Source of the DNA: Actinomycetes bacterium
GTDB taxonomy: Bacteria > Actinomycetota > Acidimicrobiia > Acidimicrobiales > Acidimicrobilacustridaceae
Length of the DNA stretch: 64,000 nucleotides
Assembly: GCA_029782025.1 (NCBI GenBank)
Contig: JAKOVR010000213.1
Coordinates: 62,001-126,000 of the forward strand
Reading direction: 5' to 3'
Part shown: positions 57,254 to 64,000 of the stretch, in pieces
How positions within the stretch are numbered: position 1 is the stretch's first letter
How the letters are laid out: each line of letters begins with the position of its first letter
The notes under the pieces: generated by a model
Database searches by the model: none
What the model saw: the letters and a program-made list of their open reading frames with translations, nothing else
What the model was told of the DNA's origin: nothing
Translations under genes and position numbers: made by a program

Positions 57254-59572
57254 ATGGTGCACGGAGCGGGCCCCGGGGGGATGGCGGTCGCACGGCCCGG
57301 CGGGGCGATCGGGCGGTGGACGACCGGCCCCGACGGCGAGGACGCCTTCGCCCTCGACCCGCCCGCCGGCACCGGACCCGACGGGTCGCCCGAGCGGATG
57401 TGGCACCAGCTCGGCAACGCCGCCATCACGGCCACCGCCCACGCCGGCGGGTGGCTCGAGCTGTGGTCCACGGCGCGGGGCATGGTGCGCCTCACCGGTG
57501 CTCCCGGCGGGTGGGGGCCGGTCGGCGCCGGCCGCCGGTCGATCCGGGCCACGTGGGGCGCGGGTGAAGCCATCTGGGACGCGACGTTCGCCCCGCCCGG
57601 GGCCCCGACGGGAGACGGCTCCGTCGCCGTCACCCGCCGGGTGCGCACGCCCCGGGCCGACCGGCCCTGGCTGCTGGTCGAGGTCGAGGTCCGGGCCCAC
57701 GGCACCGGGCTGCCGGCGTGGTGGGAGGAGCACCTGGTGCCCGACGTCGACCACCTCCTGCTCGGTGCGCTCATGAGTCCGGCGGTCCCCCCGCCGCCCG
57801 GCTACCGGTGGCGCGACCGGCTGGTGTGGCGCGGGCTCTACGGCCTGTCGGGCTCGGTGCGGGCGGCCACCCTGCTGGCCCGGCGGGCGGTGAGCCGATC
57901 GCTGCTGCGCCCGCCCACCTTCCGTCGCCCGTGGCGGGCGGTCGTGTCCTGCCCCCGGTTCCCGGTGGACCCGTCCCACGACGCCGAGGCGGCACCGGTG
58001 GACCGGTCGCTCCCCGCCGTCGCCGTCGTCGCCCTCGATCCCGGCCGGGAGGTGGCGGGCGACGGGGGCCGGCTGTGGGTGCGGTGCTCGGCGGCCGAGC
58101 GGGCGGCTGGTCGCGCCGTGCTGCGCTTCGCCGTCGTGCTGGCCGAGGCCGAGGCCGACGTGCCGGCGCTGGCGACCGAAGCGGCGGCGGCGGGCCCGGC
58201 CGACCTCGACTGGTCGTCGTTGCTGGCCCTCCACCTCCCCGACGCGCCGTGGCTGGAGCGCGAGACCCGCTGGCACGCCGCCTACCTCCTCGGGGCCCGC
58301 CAGCACGACGCCCACTTCGGCCGGGCCTACGTGAGCCAGGGCTCGGCCTACGCCTTCGCCCACGGTCTCCACGGTGCGCCCCGCGACTACGCCATCTTCT
58401 CGGTCCCCCTCGCCCACATCGATCCGGCGGCGGCCCGGGCGATGGTCGAGGTGATCCTGGGGCTCTCCCGGCCGAGCGGGGCCCTGTACTACGCCCACTT
58501 CGGACGCGGGCAGGTCAGCTCCGGCGGCATCCACGCCGCCCCGACCGACCTGCCGCTCTTCCTCCTGTGGGCCGCGGCCGAGTACGTGGCCGCCACCGGC
58601 GACGTCGGACTGCTCGACGCGCCCGTCCCGGGCGGCGGGCCCCAGGGCGGGTCCGTGGCCGAGCGTCTGGTCGCCACCTGGCGCTACCTGCGTGACCGCG
58701 TCGGCCTCGGGCCCCACGGCCTGCTGCGGGTCGGCTCGGGCGATTGGAACGATCCCATCTCGGCCATGGTGCCGGACCGGGCCGCCTTCCACGACCGGGG
58801 CGAGTCGATGTTCAACACGGCGATGGCCTGTGCCGTGCTGCCGATGGCCGCCGACCTCCTCGCCGGTCACGCCCCCGACGATGCGGCCGGGATGCGGGCC
58901 GTCGCCTCGGACCTGCGCCGTGCCGCCGAGGACACGGCCTGGACCGGGCGCTGGTTCCTGCGCGGGTTCGACGGCCGGGGCGGCCCGGTGGGGGAGGAGC
59001 ACCTGTTCCTCGACGCCAACGCCTGGGCACTCATCGCCGACCTGGGCTCGGCCGCCGACGGCCGGACGCTGGCAGCCGAGATCGGCACCCGCTGCGACGA
59101 CCCGTCGCCCATCGGCGCCACGATCCTGGACCGCCCCCACCCCGTGCGCTTCGGGATGCTGGCGCCCGGGTGGGACTGCAACGGCGGGGTCTGGGCCGCG
59201 GTCAACGCCTTCCTGGCCTGGGGCTATGCCCGGCACGATCCCGAGCGGGCGTGGCGCTCGCTGGCCCAGCAGTCGCTGGCCGCCCACGCCACCGCCTACC
59301 CGGACCGGTGGCTCGGGGTGTGGAGCGGGCCCGACGCCTACAACGCCCACTTCGGGTCCGAGCCCGGCGGCACCTTCGTGCAGCCGGCGACGCCGATGGC
59401 GGAGTTCCCGATCATGAACGCCAACGCCCACGCCGGCCCGTTGCTGGCCCTGCTGAAGGTGCTCGGGATCGGGCTCGGTACGGCCGGCCCGATGGGCTCG
59501 ACGATCCCGGCCCCGTGGGAGCTCCGCACCGCCCTCGGCGCATTCGGTGGCGACGCGGCGATGCCGGACTGA
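57254..59572 (+). CDS. GH94/GH36-like glycoside hydrolase or phosphorylase
   Basis: A 772-residue cytosolic protein (no signal peptide). A beta-sandwich-like N-terminal domain (about 1-270) is followed by an (alpha/alpha)6 barrel. LRVGSGDWNDPIS near residue 495 has the Asp that serves as general acid in GH94 phosphorylases (family pattern GGGDWND). RGESMFNTAMACAVLP, WDCNGGVWAAVNAFLAWGYARHD and WSGPDAYN complete the barrel signature. It could cleave or phosphorolyse a beta-linked oligosaccharide made by the envelope pathway. Whether it is a hydrolase or phosphorylase cannot be decided by eye. Confidence 0.82.
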   Translation: MVHGAGPGGMAVARPGGAIGRWTTGPDGEDAFALDPPAGTGPDGSPERMWHQLGNAAITATAHAGGWLELWSTARGMVRLTGAPGGWGPVGAGRRSIRATWGAGEAIWDATFAPPGAPTGDGSVAVTRRVRTPRADRPWLLVEVEVRAHGTGLPAWWEEHLVPDVDHLLLGALMSPAVPPPPGYRWRDRLVWRGLYGLSGSVRAATLLARRAVSRSLLRPPTFRRPWRAVVSCPRFPVDPSHDAEAAPVDRSLPAVAVVALDPGREVAGDGGRLWVRCSAAERAAGRAVLRFAVVLAEAEADVPALATEAAAAGPADLDWSSLLALHLPDAPWLERETRWHAAYLLGARQHDAHFGRAYVSQGSAYAFAHGLHGAPRDYAIFSVPLAHIDPAAARAMVEVILGLSRPSGALYYAHFGRGQVSSGGIHAAPTDLPLFLLWAAAEYVAATGDVGLLDAPVPGGGPQGGSVAERLVATWRYLRDRVGLGPHGLLRVGSGDWNDPISAMVPDRAAFHDRGESMFNTAMACAVLPMAADLLAGHAPDDAAGMRAVASDLRRAAEDTAWTGRWFLRGFDGRGGPVGEEHLFLDANAWALIADLGSAADGRTLAAEIGTRCDDPSPIGATILDRPHPVRFGMLAPGWDCNGGVWAAVNAFLAWGYARHDPERAWRSLAQQSLAAHATAYPDRWLGVWSGPDAYNAHFGSEPGGTFVQPATPMAEFPIMNANAHAGPLLALLKVLGIGLGTAGPMGSTIPAPWELRTALGAFGGDAAMPD

Positions 59573-59585
59573 CCGCCCTCGCGGA

Positions 59586-59591
59586 TACCGT
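59586..59591 (+). promoter_or_regulatory. -10 hexamer TACCGT, leaderless-type promoter
   Basis: TACCGT ends 7 bases before the ATG at 59599. Confidence 0.4.
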
Positions 59592-59598
59592 GCAGCCC

Positions 59599-60078
59599 AT
59601 GGACGCCCGACCCGACGCCCACCCCGACCATGCCCGACCCCCGCAGGCCCACGGCGCCGGCGCCGACGACGCCATCGAGGAGGTGGCCGAGGAGGTGGCC
59701 GAGGAGGCGGCGGCCGGGGTGTCGCACCTGGTCGAACACGCCGTCGAGGCCGAGCTGGCCAGCGGTCGCCGCGAGGCCACCCCGGAGGCGGTCAAGCGGA
59801 GCCTGCTCGCCCGCCTCGCCATCATCATCGGGGGCACGGTGTGCGTGATCACCGGCCTGATCCTGCTGGTCATCCCCGGCCCCGGCATGGTCGTGCTGGC
59901 CATCGGCCTGGGCCTGCTCGCCACCGAGGTGCCCTTTGCCGCCCGGCTCCTCGAACGGGTGAAGAAGCGCTTGCCTCAGGACGCCGACGGGAAGCTCCCC
60001 CGGTCGGCCATCGTCACGATGGTGGTGATGACCGTGCTCGCCACGTCGGCCAGCATCGCCTGGATGTTCGTGCGGTAG
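59599..60078 (+). CDS. PGPGW-family (TIGR02611-like) small membrane protein
   Basis: A 159-residue protein. An acidic helical N-terminus (about 25-60, rich in EEVAEEV) precedes two transmembrane segments. The first continues into LVIPGPGMVVLAIGLGLLATEVPFA, the PGPG motif of this family. The final segment is at about 137-157. Function unknown; homologues are common in actinobacteria. Confidence 0.8.
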   Translation: MDARPDAHPDHARPPQAHGAGADDAIEEVAEEVAEEAAAGVSHLVEHAVEAELASGRREATPEAVKRSLLARLAIIIGGTVCVITGLILLVIPGPGMVVLAIGLGLLATEVPFAARLLERVKKRLPQDADGKLPRSAIVTMVVMTVLATSASIAWMFVR

Positions 60079-60080
60079 CG

Positions 60081-60118
60081 CCCGGCCCGGCCCGGCCCGG
60101 ACCGGACCGGACCGGACC
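60081..60118. repeat. Pentamer tandem array (CCCGG)4 then (ACCGG)3
   Basis: Thirty-eight bases of five-base units lie between two convergent genes, changing unit halfway from CCCGG to ACCGG. It starts three bases after the PGPGW stop and touches the stop of the lipoprotein gene. It may act as a terminator or simply be a slippage product. Confidence 0.75.
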
Positions 60119-60861
60119 TACATGTGGTGGATCGTCCAGGTGATGACCACGGTGGTCGTCCCGCCGGGGCCCCTGGCGCTCACCGTGGTCTGCTGCGGCG
60201 TGCCCGCCGTGCAGCTGAGGCTCACCGGGTAGGTGCCGTTCAGGGGGAGGTTGCCCTTGAGGGGCGCGGCGAAGGCGTCGGCCACGCTCCCAGCGGCGAG
60301 GGCCACCGCGGTGGCATCGGCGGTGGACCAGGTGGCCGACGCCATGACGCTCGACTGGGTGCCCATGCAGTGCACCTGGGTGTCGCCCATCGGACCGCTG
60401 GCGCTGAGGGTGGGCTTCGGGGCGGCGGTCGTGGTGGGGGCCGCCGTCGTCGTGGTGGCACGGGTGGTGGAGGTGGTGGCCGGTCGCGTGGTGACGGTCG
60501 TCGACACCCCCGGCGCCGTCGTGGCCGTGGACGACGAGGCCGGGGCGGCCGCGGTGGTGGTGCTGGCGGGCCCGGCCGTCCCGTCGGTGGCGGGTTCGCT
60601 CCCCGGCACGCCGGTGCCGTCCGGGGCGGCGCTCGTCCCCGGCGCCGTGGCCGGCGTGGTGGCCCGAGGGTCGGTGCCGGCTGGGCCCGCGGTCGATGCC
60701 GTGGCCGGTCCGGCGGCCACCGCGCCGCTCCCGCCCGAGCACCCGGCCGCCCCGATCAGCGCCGCGCCCGTCGCCGCCGCGGCGAGGACCGACGCGGTGG
60801 TCACCGACCGGCGACCCGTCGGCCGCGGGCGCGTCCCCGGGCGCGGGCGGGGGTCTGACAT
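60118..60861 (-). CDS. Secreted lipoprotein with Thr-rich linker
   Basis: A 247-residue protein. The N-terminus has a basic stretch and a lipobox LIGAAGC near residue 41. A long Thr/Ala/Pro/Ser linker (about 45-150) leads to a small C-terminal beta domain with two Cys (VHCMGTQ, LSCTAGT), probably disulfide-bonded. The start overlaps the stop of the copper-monooxygenase-like gene by one base (TGATG), so the two are an operon. Function unknown; a surface-anchored accessory is possible. Confidence 0.8.
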   Translation of the reverse strand: MSDPRPRPGTRPRPTGRRSVTTASVLAAAATGAALIGAAGCSGGSGAVAAGPATASTAGPAGTDPRATTPATAPGTSAAPDGTGVPGSEPATDGTAGPASTTTAAAPASSSTATTAPGVSTTVTTRPATTSTTRATTTTAAPTTTAAPKPTLSASGPMGDTQVHCMGTQSSVMASATWSTADATAVALAAGSVADAFAAPLKGNLPLNGTYPVSLSCTAGTPQQTTVSARGPGGTTTVVITWTIHHM

Positions 60862-61898
60862 CAGCCCGTGAAGCCCGGCGTCACGACCGGCACGGGTCGG
60901 GTGGTCGTGGTGGTGCTCGACGGAGGCGTGCCCTGATCACCGAGCCAGAGGTACATGACGCTCATGCCCATCACGGCCTCGTGGGGCGCGGAGTTGTCGT
61001 AGGTGGAGGTGACCTTCAACAGCTCGCCCTTGGTGACGGTGTCGTGGGTGGGGCAGGGGGTGATCTTGTCGATGAGCCCCTGCACGTAGATGGCGGCGTT
61101 CTCGCAGATCGGGGTGCCGTCCTCGTGCTCGGTGGCGATGCTGATCCCGCCGTCGTGCATGTGTCCGCCGATGCCCACGATGTAGCCGTTGTCGGGCATG
61201 GCCCACGTCTTGGACCGGACCTCGACCCCGCCGGGGCCGCCGTTTCCGGGCACGTCCCAGGTGTCGCCGGCTGGGCAGTGGCGGGCGTCGGCCCAGTAGG
61301 GCGTGAGGAAGCGGGTGTTGTCCGCCGTGGCCCCGTACTGCACGCCCATCGTGTACTTGACGTACACAGTGTGGGGCTGGTCGGTCATGTTCATGAGGTG
61401 CCAGACGGCGCCCCACAGGTCGTCGGCCTTCACCTCGAGGGCGTAGGGGTCGCTGAAGGCGATCGGCGTACGCTCGACGCCGGTGCCGATGAGGGGCTGG
61501 ACGTCCACGCCCTGCACCTGCCGGTCGGGGCAGGCGGTGTCCTTCTTGCCCACGGCGCCGATCACGAAGTGGTGCATGTGGACGTCGTGGTGGCCGAAGG
61601 GGTTGCCGTTCTCGTCGACCAGATCGAAGGTGACGTACTTGAGGCCGTAGGCGCCGTCGGGTCGGGGGACGACGCCGGCGCTGTCGTCCTGCCAGTGGGC
61701 GCCGCCGTAGGCGTCGAGCTGGAACGGGCCGAACTTCTCCACGATCTCGGTGGTGGGCCCGCCCCCGGGCGGCGCGTTGTAGACGGGCGTGACCGCGGCC
61801 GCGGCCGGCCGGGGCGCGCCGGTGTCGGCCGTGACCCCTATGGCCCCGACGAGCAGGGCGGCGAGGATGGCTCGGATCGGACGAGCGGGTGATGCCAT
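60861..61898 (-). CDS. Secreted copper type II monooxygenase-like (PHM/SURNod19-like) protein
   Basis: A 345-residue exported protein. The signal peptide ends around AAAAVTP (about residue 35). HHDVHMHHFVIG near residue 106 and GGHMHDGGIS near 245 are His-rich copper-site candidates. APHEAVMGMSVMYLWLG near 320 has a Met-rich strand. This order matches the two-domain fold of peptidylglycine and dopamine hydroxylases and of SURNod19 proteins. Substrate unknown. The ATG at 61898 is chosen because the signal peptide starts there; the alternative at 61937 adds 13 residues. A lipoprotein gene is coupled downstream. Confidence 0.75.
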   Translation of the reverse strand: MASPARPIRAILAALLVGAIGVTADTGAPRPAAAAVTPVYNAPPGGGPTTEIVEKFGPFQLDAYGGAHWQDDSAGVVPRPDGAYGLKYVTFDLVDENGNPFGHHDVHMHHFVIGAVGKKDTACPDRQVQGVDVQPLIGTGVERTPIAFSDPYALEVKADDLWGAVWHLMNMTDQPHTVYVKYTMGVQYGATADNTRFLTPYWADARHCPAGDTWDVPGNGGPGGVEVRSKTWAMPDNGYIVGIGGHMHDGGISIATEHEDGTPICENAAIYVQGLIDKITPCPTHDTVTKGELLKVTSTYDNSAPHEAVMGMSVMYLWLGDQGTPPSSTTTTTRPVPVVTPGFTG

Positions 61899-62042
61899 TG
61901 GCTGCCTCGGTTCGGGTCCCCCGGGCCGCGCCACCATGGGCGGGGCCGGCCTTCAGCTGAACTGAAGATACTCGGGCGGGCTGGCGGTGTCAGACCCGAT
62001 CTGACGCCACACGGGTGACCGCCTTCCCGACAGGAGCACGCC

Positions 62043-62864
62043 GTGACCACGCTGACCGCCGACCCCCACGAACGCCTCGAAGACGGTGCTTCCGCCGCCA
62101 CGCCCGAGGGCGACAACCTGCTCCTCGACTACGCCCGGGCCGAGGCCGATGCCTTCGGCGCCCTGGCCACGGCGGTGAACGGCCGGGTCGAGCACGACGA
62201 CGACCTGGGCGTGGCCCTCCACGACACCGGCGTGGCGTCGCCCTTCGGCAACACCGCCCTCTGCACCGCCCCGGTCCCGGCGGACCGCACCGCCGAGCTG
62301 GCCGCCCGGCTCCAGACCTTCTTCGGCGGCGGGGCGGGCGGGCCGTACCTGGTCTTCTGCCCCTGGCCGACCGGTGACCTCGCCCCCTTCGGGTTCCACC
62401 GGGTGGGCCACCCGCCGCTCATGCTGCGCCCCGCCGGCGGCACCGCGCCGGTGGTGCCGGGGCTGCGCATCGTGGCGGTGGACGACACCGCCGGGCTTGT
62501 CGATTTCGAGCACACCCTGATCGAGGCCTACCCGGCGCCGGAGATGGCCGGTGCCCCGGTCGGCACGATGCACGGGCCGGGGTTGCTCGACACCCGCTGG
62601 CGGTTCTTCGTCGGCTACGAGGGCGACCGCCCGGTGGCCACGGCCGCCGCCTGGGTGGCGCCGACGCTCACGATCGTCGAGCAGGTCGCCACCCGCGACG
62701 AGTGCCGTGGCAAGGGCTACGGCGCCGCCCTCACGGCCGCCGCCACCTTCGCCGAGCCGGCCAACCCGGCGATGCTCATCGCCTCCGACCCAGGCCGGCC
62801 CGTGTACGACCGGCTCGGTTACCTGCCGCTGCTCCGCTACTCGCTGTGGCTCGGCCTGCGCTGA
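62043..62864 (+). CDS. GNAT family N-acetyltransferase
   Basis: A 273-residue protein. The C-terminal half carries the acetyl-CoA-binding loop ATRDECRGKGYGAALTAAA near residue 218 (R/Q-x-x-G-x-G/A), followed by LIASDPGRPVYDRLGYL, the GNAT end motif. The N-terminal half (about 1-130) is a second, degenerate GNAT-like domain. It starts at a GTG. Substrate unknown. Confidence 0.87.
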   Translation: MTTLTADPHERLEDGASAATPEGDNLLLDYARAEADAFGALATAVNGRVEHDDDLGVALHDTGVASPFGNTALCTAPVPADRTAELAARLQTFFGGGAGGPYLVFCPWPTGDLAPFGFHRVGHPPLMLRPAGGTAPVVPGLRIVAVDDTAGLVDFEHTLIEAYPAPEMAGAPVGTMHGPGLLDTRWRFFVGYEGDRPVATAAAWVAPTLTIVEQVATRDECRGKGYGAALTAAATFAEPANPAMLIASDPGRPVYDRLGYLPLLRYSLWLGLR

Positions 62865-62961
62865 GCGGGCCGGCCGTTGATCTTGGCCACCGCGACCTCG
62901 TCGTCCGCCCCGACCTCGTCCACCGTCTTCCACCCCAACCGTCACCCACCTGGAGAATCCC

Positions 62962-63252
62962 ATGCACCTCGGTACCTACACCTTCACCGGCGATCCCGGC
63001 GAGCTGCTCGCCGCCTACGACCGCCTCATGGCCCAGTTCCCGTCCAGCGCCCTGTTGTGGCACCTGTGCGTCGCCACCGACACGGGCATGGTCATCTACG
63101 ACACGTGCCCGTCGTCGGAGGACTTCCGCGCCTTCTCGACCGACCCGACGGTGCGGGCCTCGATGCGGGCCTCCGGTCTCCCCGAGCCGCAGGTCCAGTC
63201 CCTCGGCGACGTGCACAACGCCGTCGCCAACGCCGCCCTCGCCGGCCACTGA
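62962..63252 (+). CDS. Small conserved-looking protein of unknown function
   Basis: A 96-residue protein starting MHLGTYTFTGDPGELLAAYDRL with GGAGAA upstream. LWHLCVATDTGMVIYDTCPSSEDFRAF and DPTVRASMRASGLPEP resemble dimeric alpha/beta-barrel proteins, but the family cannot be named. It lies 97 bases after the GNAT gene. Confidence 0.7.
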   Translation: MHLGTYTFTGDPGELLAAYDRLMAQFPSSALLWHLCVATDTGMVIYDTCPSSEDFRAFSTDPTVRASMRASGLPEPQVQSLGDVHNAVANAALAGH

Positions 63253-63359
63253 GCCGCGCCCGCTCGGACCTCGTCACCGCCGAGGCGACGTGGTCCGCCG
63301 CGCTCGACCAGGAGGTGCGTCGATCGCGGATTCTTCGACCTCACGCAGCGCCGCCGCGG

Positions 63360-64000
63360 TCATGATGCGAGTCGGGCCGGCCCGCGGAACACCTGGTCGG
63401 TATGCCACGAGACGTGCGCCAGTGCTGGAGGTGGCTCGCCTCGTTGGGGCTCACGGAGCTCGTGCCCGACGAGGTCGAGCACGAGTTGCTCGGCGGCGGG
63501 CGTGCGAGCGACGAACCGCTTGGAGACATTCACTCGGAGGTCGGCACTGATCCCCAGGACGCCGCAGTCGAAGAGGACGTGATGGAGGCTGCACACGCAC
63601 AGCCCGTTGTCGACGGAGTCAGGTCCATCGGCAGACCACCACCGGATGTGTGCGGCTTCGAGACCGACCGCGGTGCGGTCCAACCAGCCGTCGTATCCGC
63701 AGACGGCGCAGCGGTATTCGTAGGCCGTCAGGATCCGTGTTCGGAAGGTGGGGTCCCGTCGGCGGCGAGCGCCCTCTTCGACTCGGGCTCGCACGAGTGA
63801 TAGCTCGGCGGCATCGAGGTCGAGACCAACTGCGATGGCGATGTCGTCGTGCAGCGAAACAGGCCAGTTCTCCTCGAGCAGATACCGGGCGATCAGGACT
63901 GCGAGCGCGCTGTCTTCTTCGAGCGCGGCGACGAAGTCATCGGTGAGCTGACCGACCGCGCCGGCGTCGAGCAGTTGCCTGCCGCTCGCGTTGAGGTCAG
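63360..64000 (-). CDS. HNH restriction endonuclease, phosphorothioated-DNA-binding type (5' end outside window)
   Basis: The frame is open to base 63998, so the first part of the gene lies beyond the window; 213 residues are visible. The N-terminal visible part (AALEEDSALAVLIARYLLEENWPVSLHDDIAIAVGL) and the HNH domain are typical of the ScoMcrA/SprMcrA group, which bind phosphorothioate-modified or methylated DNA and cut it. The HNH domain is RDPTFRTRILTAYEYRCAVCGYD, then AAHIRWW, VDNGLCVCSLHH and LFD. All three HNH residues and the Cys knuckles are present. A type IV restriction role against modified foreign DNA is expected. Confidence 0.82.
   Translation of the reverse strand, partial: DLNASGRQLLDAGAVGQLTDDFVAALEEDSALAVLIARYLLEENWPVSLHDDIAIAVGLDLDAAELSLVRARVEEGARRRRDPTFRTRILTAYEYRCAVCGYDGWLDRTAVGLEAAHIRWWSADGPDSVDNGLCVCSLHHVLFDCGVLGISADLRVNVSKRFVARTPAAEQLVLDLVGHELREPQRGEPPPALAHVSWHTDQVFRGPARLAS

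Overview
The window is very GC-rich (about 70-74 % outside one island), densely packed and free of tRNA or rRNA genes. It combines coenzyme F420 biosynthesis (cofD/cofE), a DUF3499 protein, mannose and D-rhamnose nucleotide-sugar genes, an FtsEX plus M23 peptidase division module, leaderless-looking promoters and many 4-base ATGA/GTGA stop-start overlaps. This fits a high-GC actinobacterium, most likely class Acidimicrobiia (Iamia-like). That assignment is inference from gene content, not a database match.

Region 1 (1-27.4 kb) is a cell-surface glycan and nucleotide-sugar region: the end of a UDP-glucuronate decarboxylase-type gene, three overlapping GT4 genes, a His-rich membrane-anchored protein, a mannose-1-phosphate guanylyltransferase-like gene, cofE/cofD, gmd and rmd (GDP-D-rhamnose), another GT4, a 1089-aa GT2/membrane fusion in an operon with a DUF5719 and a thioredoxin-like protein, ftsH, DUF3499, a CPBP protease, a large membrane protein with a GT2, manB, a Trm112-like protein and a SIS-type sugar-phosphate isomerase. 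Together these can make GDP-mannose and GDP-D-rhamnose and use them in envelope glycans. Region 2 (27.4-34.1 kb) holds a DUF2127-like membrane protein, ahcY behind a structured leader, a P450 divergent from an SDR, a polysaccharide deacetylase and mtnA (SAH recycling and methylthioadenosine salvage).

Region 3 (34.2-50.4 kb) runs comF, flgM-like, secA, then prfB, ftsE, ftsX and an M23 peptidase. This is a thinned-out version of the order known from Bacillus subtilis. Between secA and prfB sits the main discovery of the window: a 6.3-kb integrative element inserted in the last codons of secA. It is bounded by a 30-bp direct repeat that rebuilds the SecA C-terminus. It carries helically spaced arm-type repeats near both ends, an orphan RHS tip with a deaminase-like toxin domain, an ankyrin immunity protein, an XRE regulator, an IS transposase, a VapBC pair and a tyrosine integrase broken by one frameshift. 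Its base composition is visibly lower in GC than the flanks.

Region 4 (50.4-64 kb) is mixed housekeeping and envelope: enoyl-CoA hydratase, beta-carbonic anhydrase, Rieske protein, AI-2E transporter, Bax inhibitor-1-like protein, metallophosphoesterase, HAD hydrolase, a secreted lipoprotein, a GH94/GH36-like glycosidase or phosphorylase, a PGPGW protein, a secreted copper-monooxygenase-like protein with a lipoprotein partner, a GNAT acetyltransferase, and at the right edge the C-terminal part of an HNH restriction endonuclease of the phosphorothioate-DNA-binding type.
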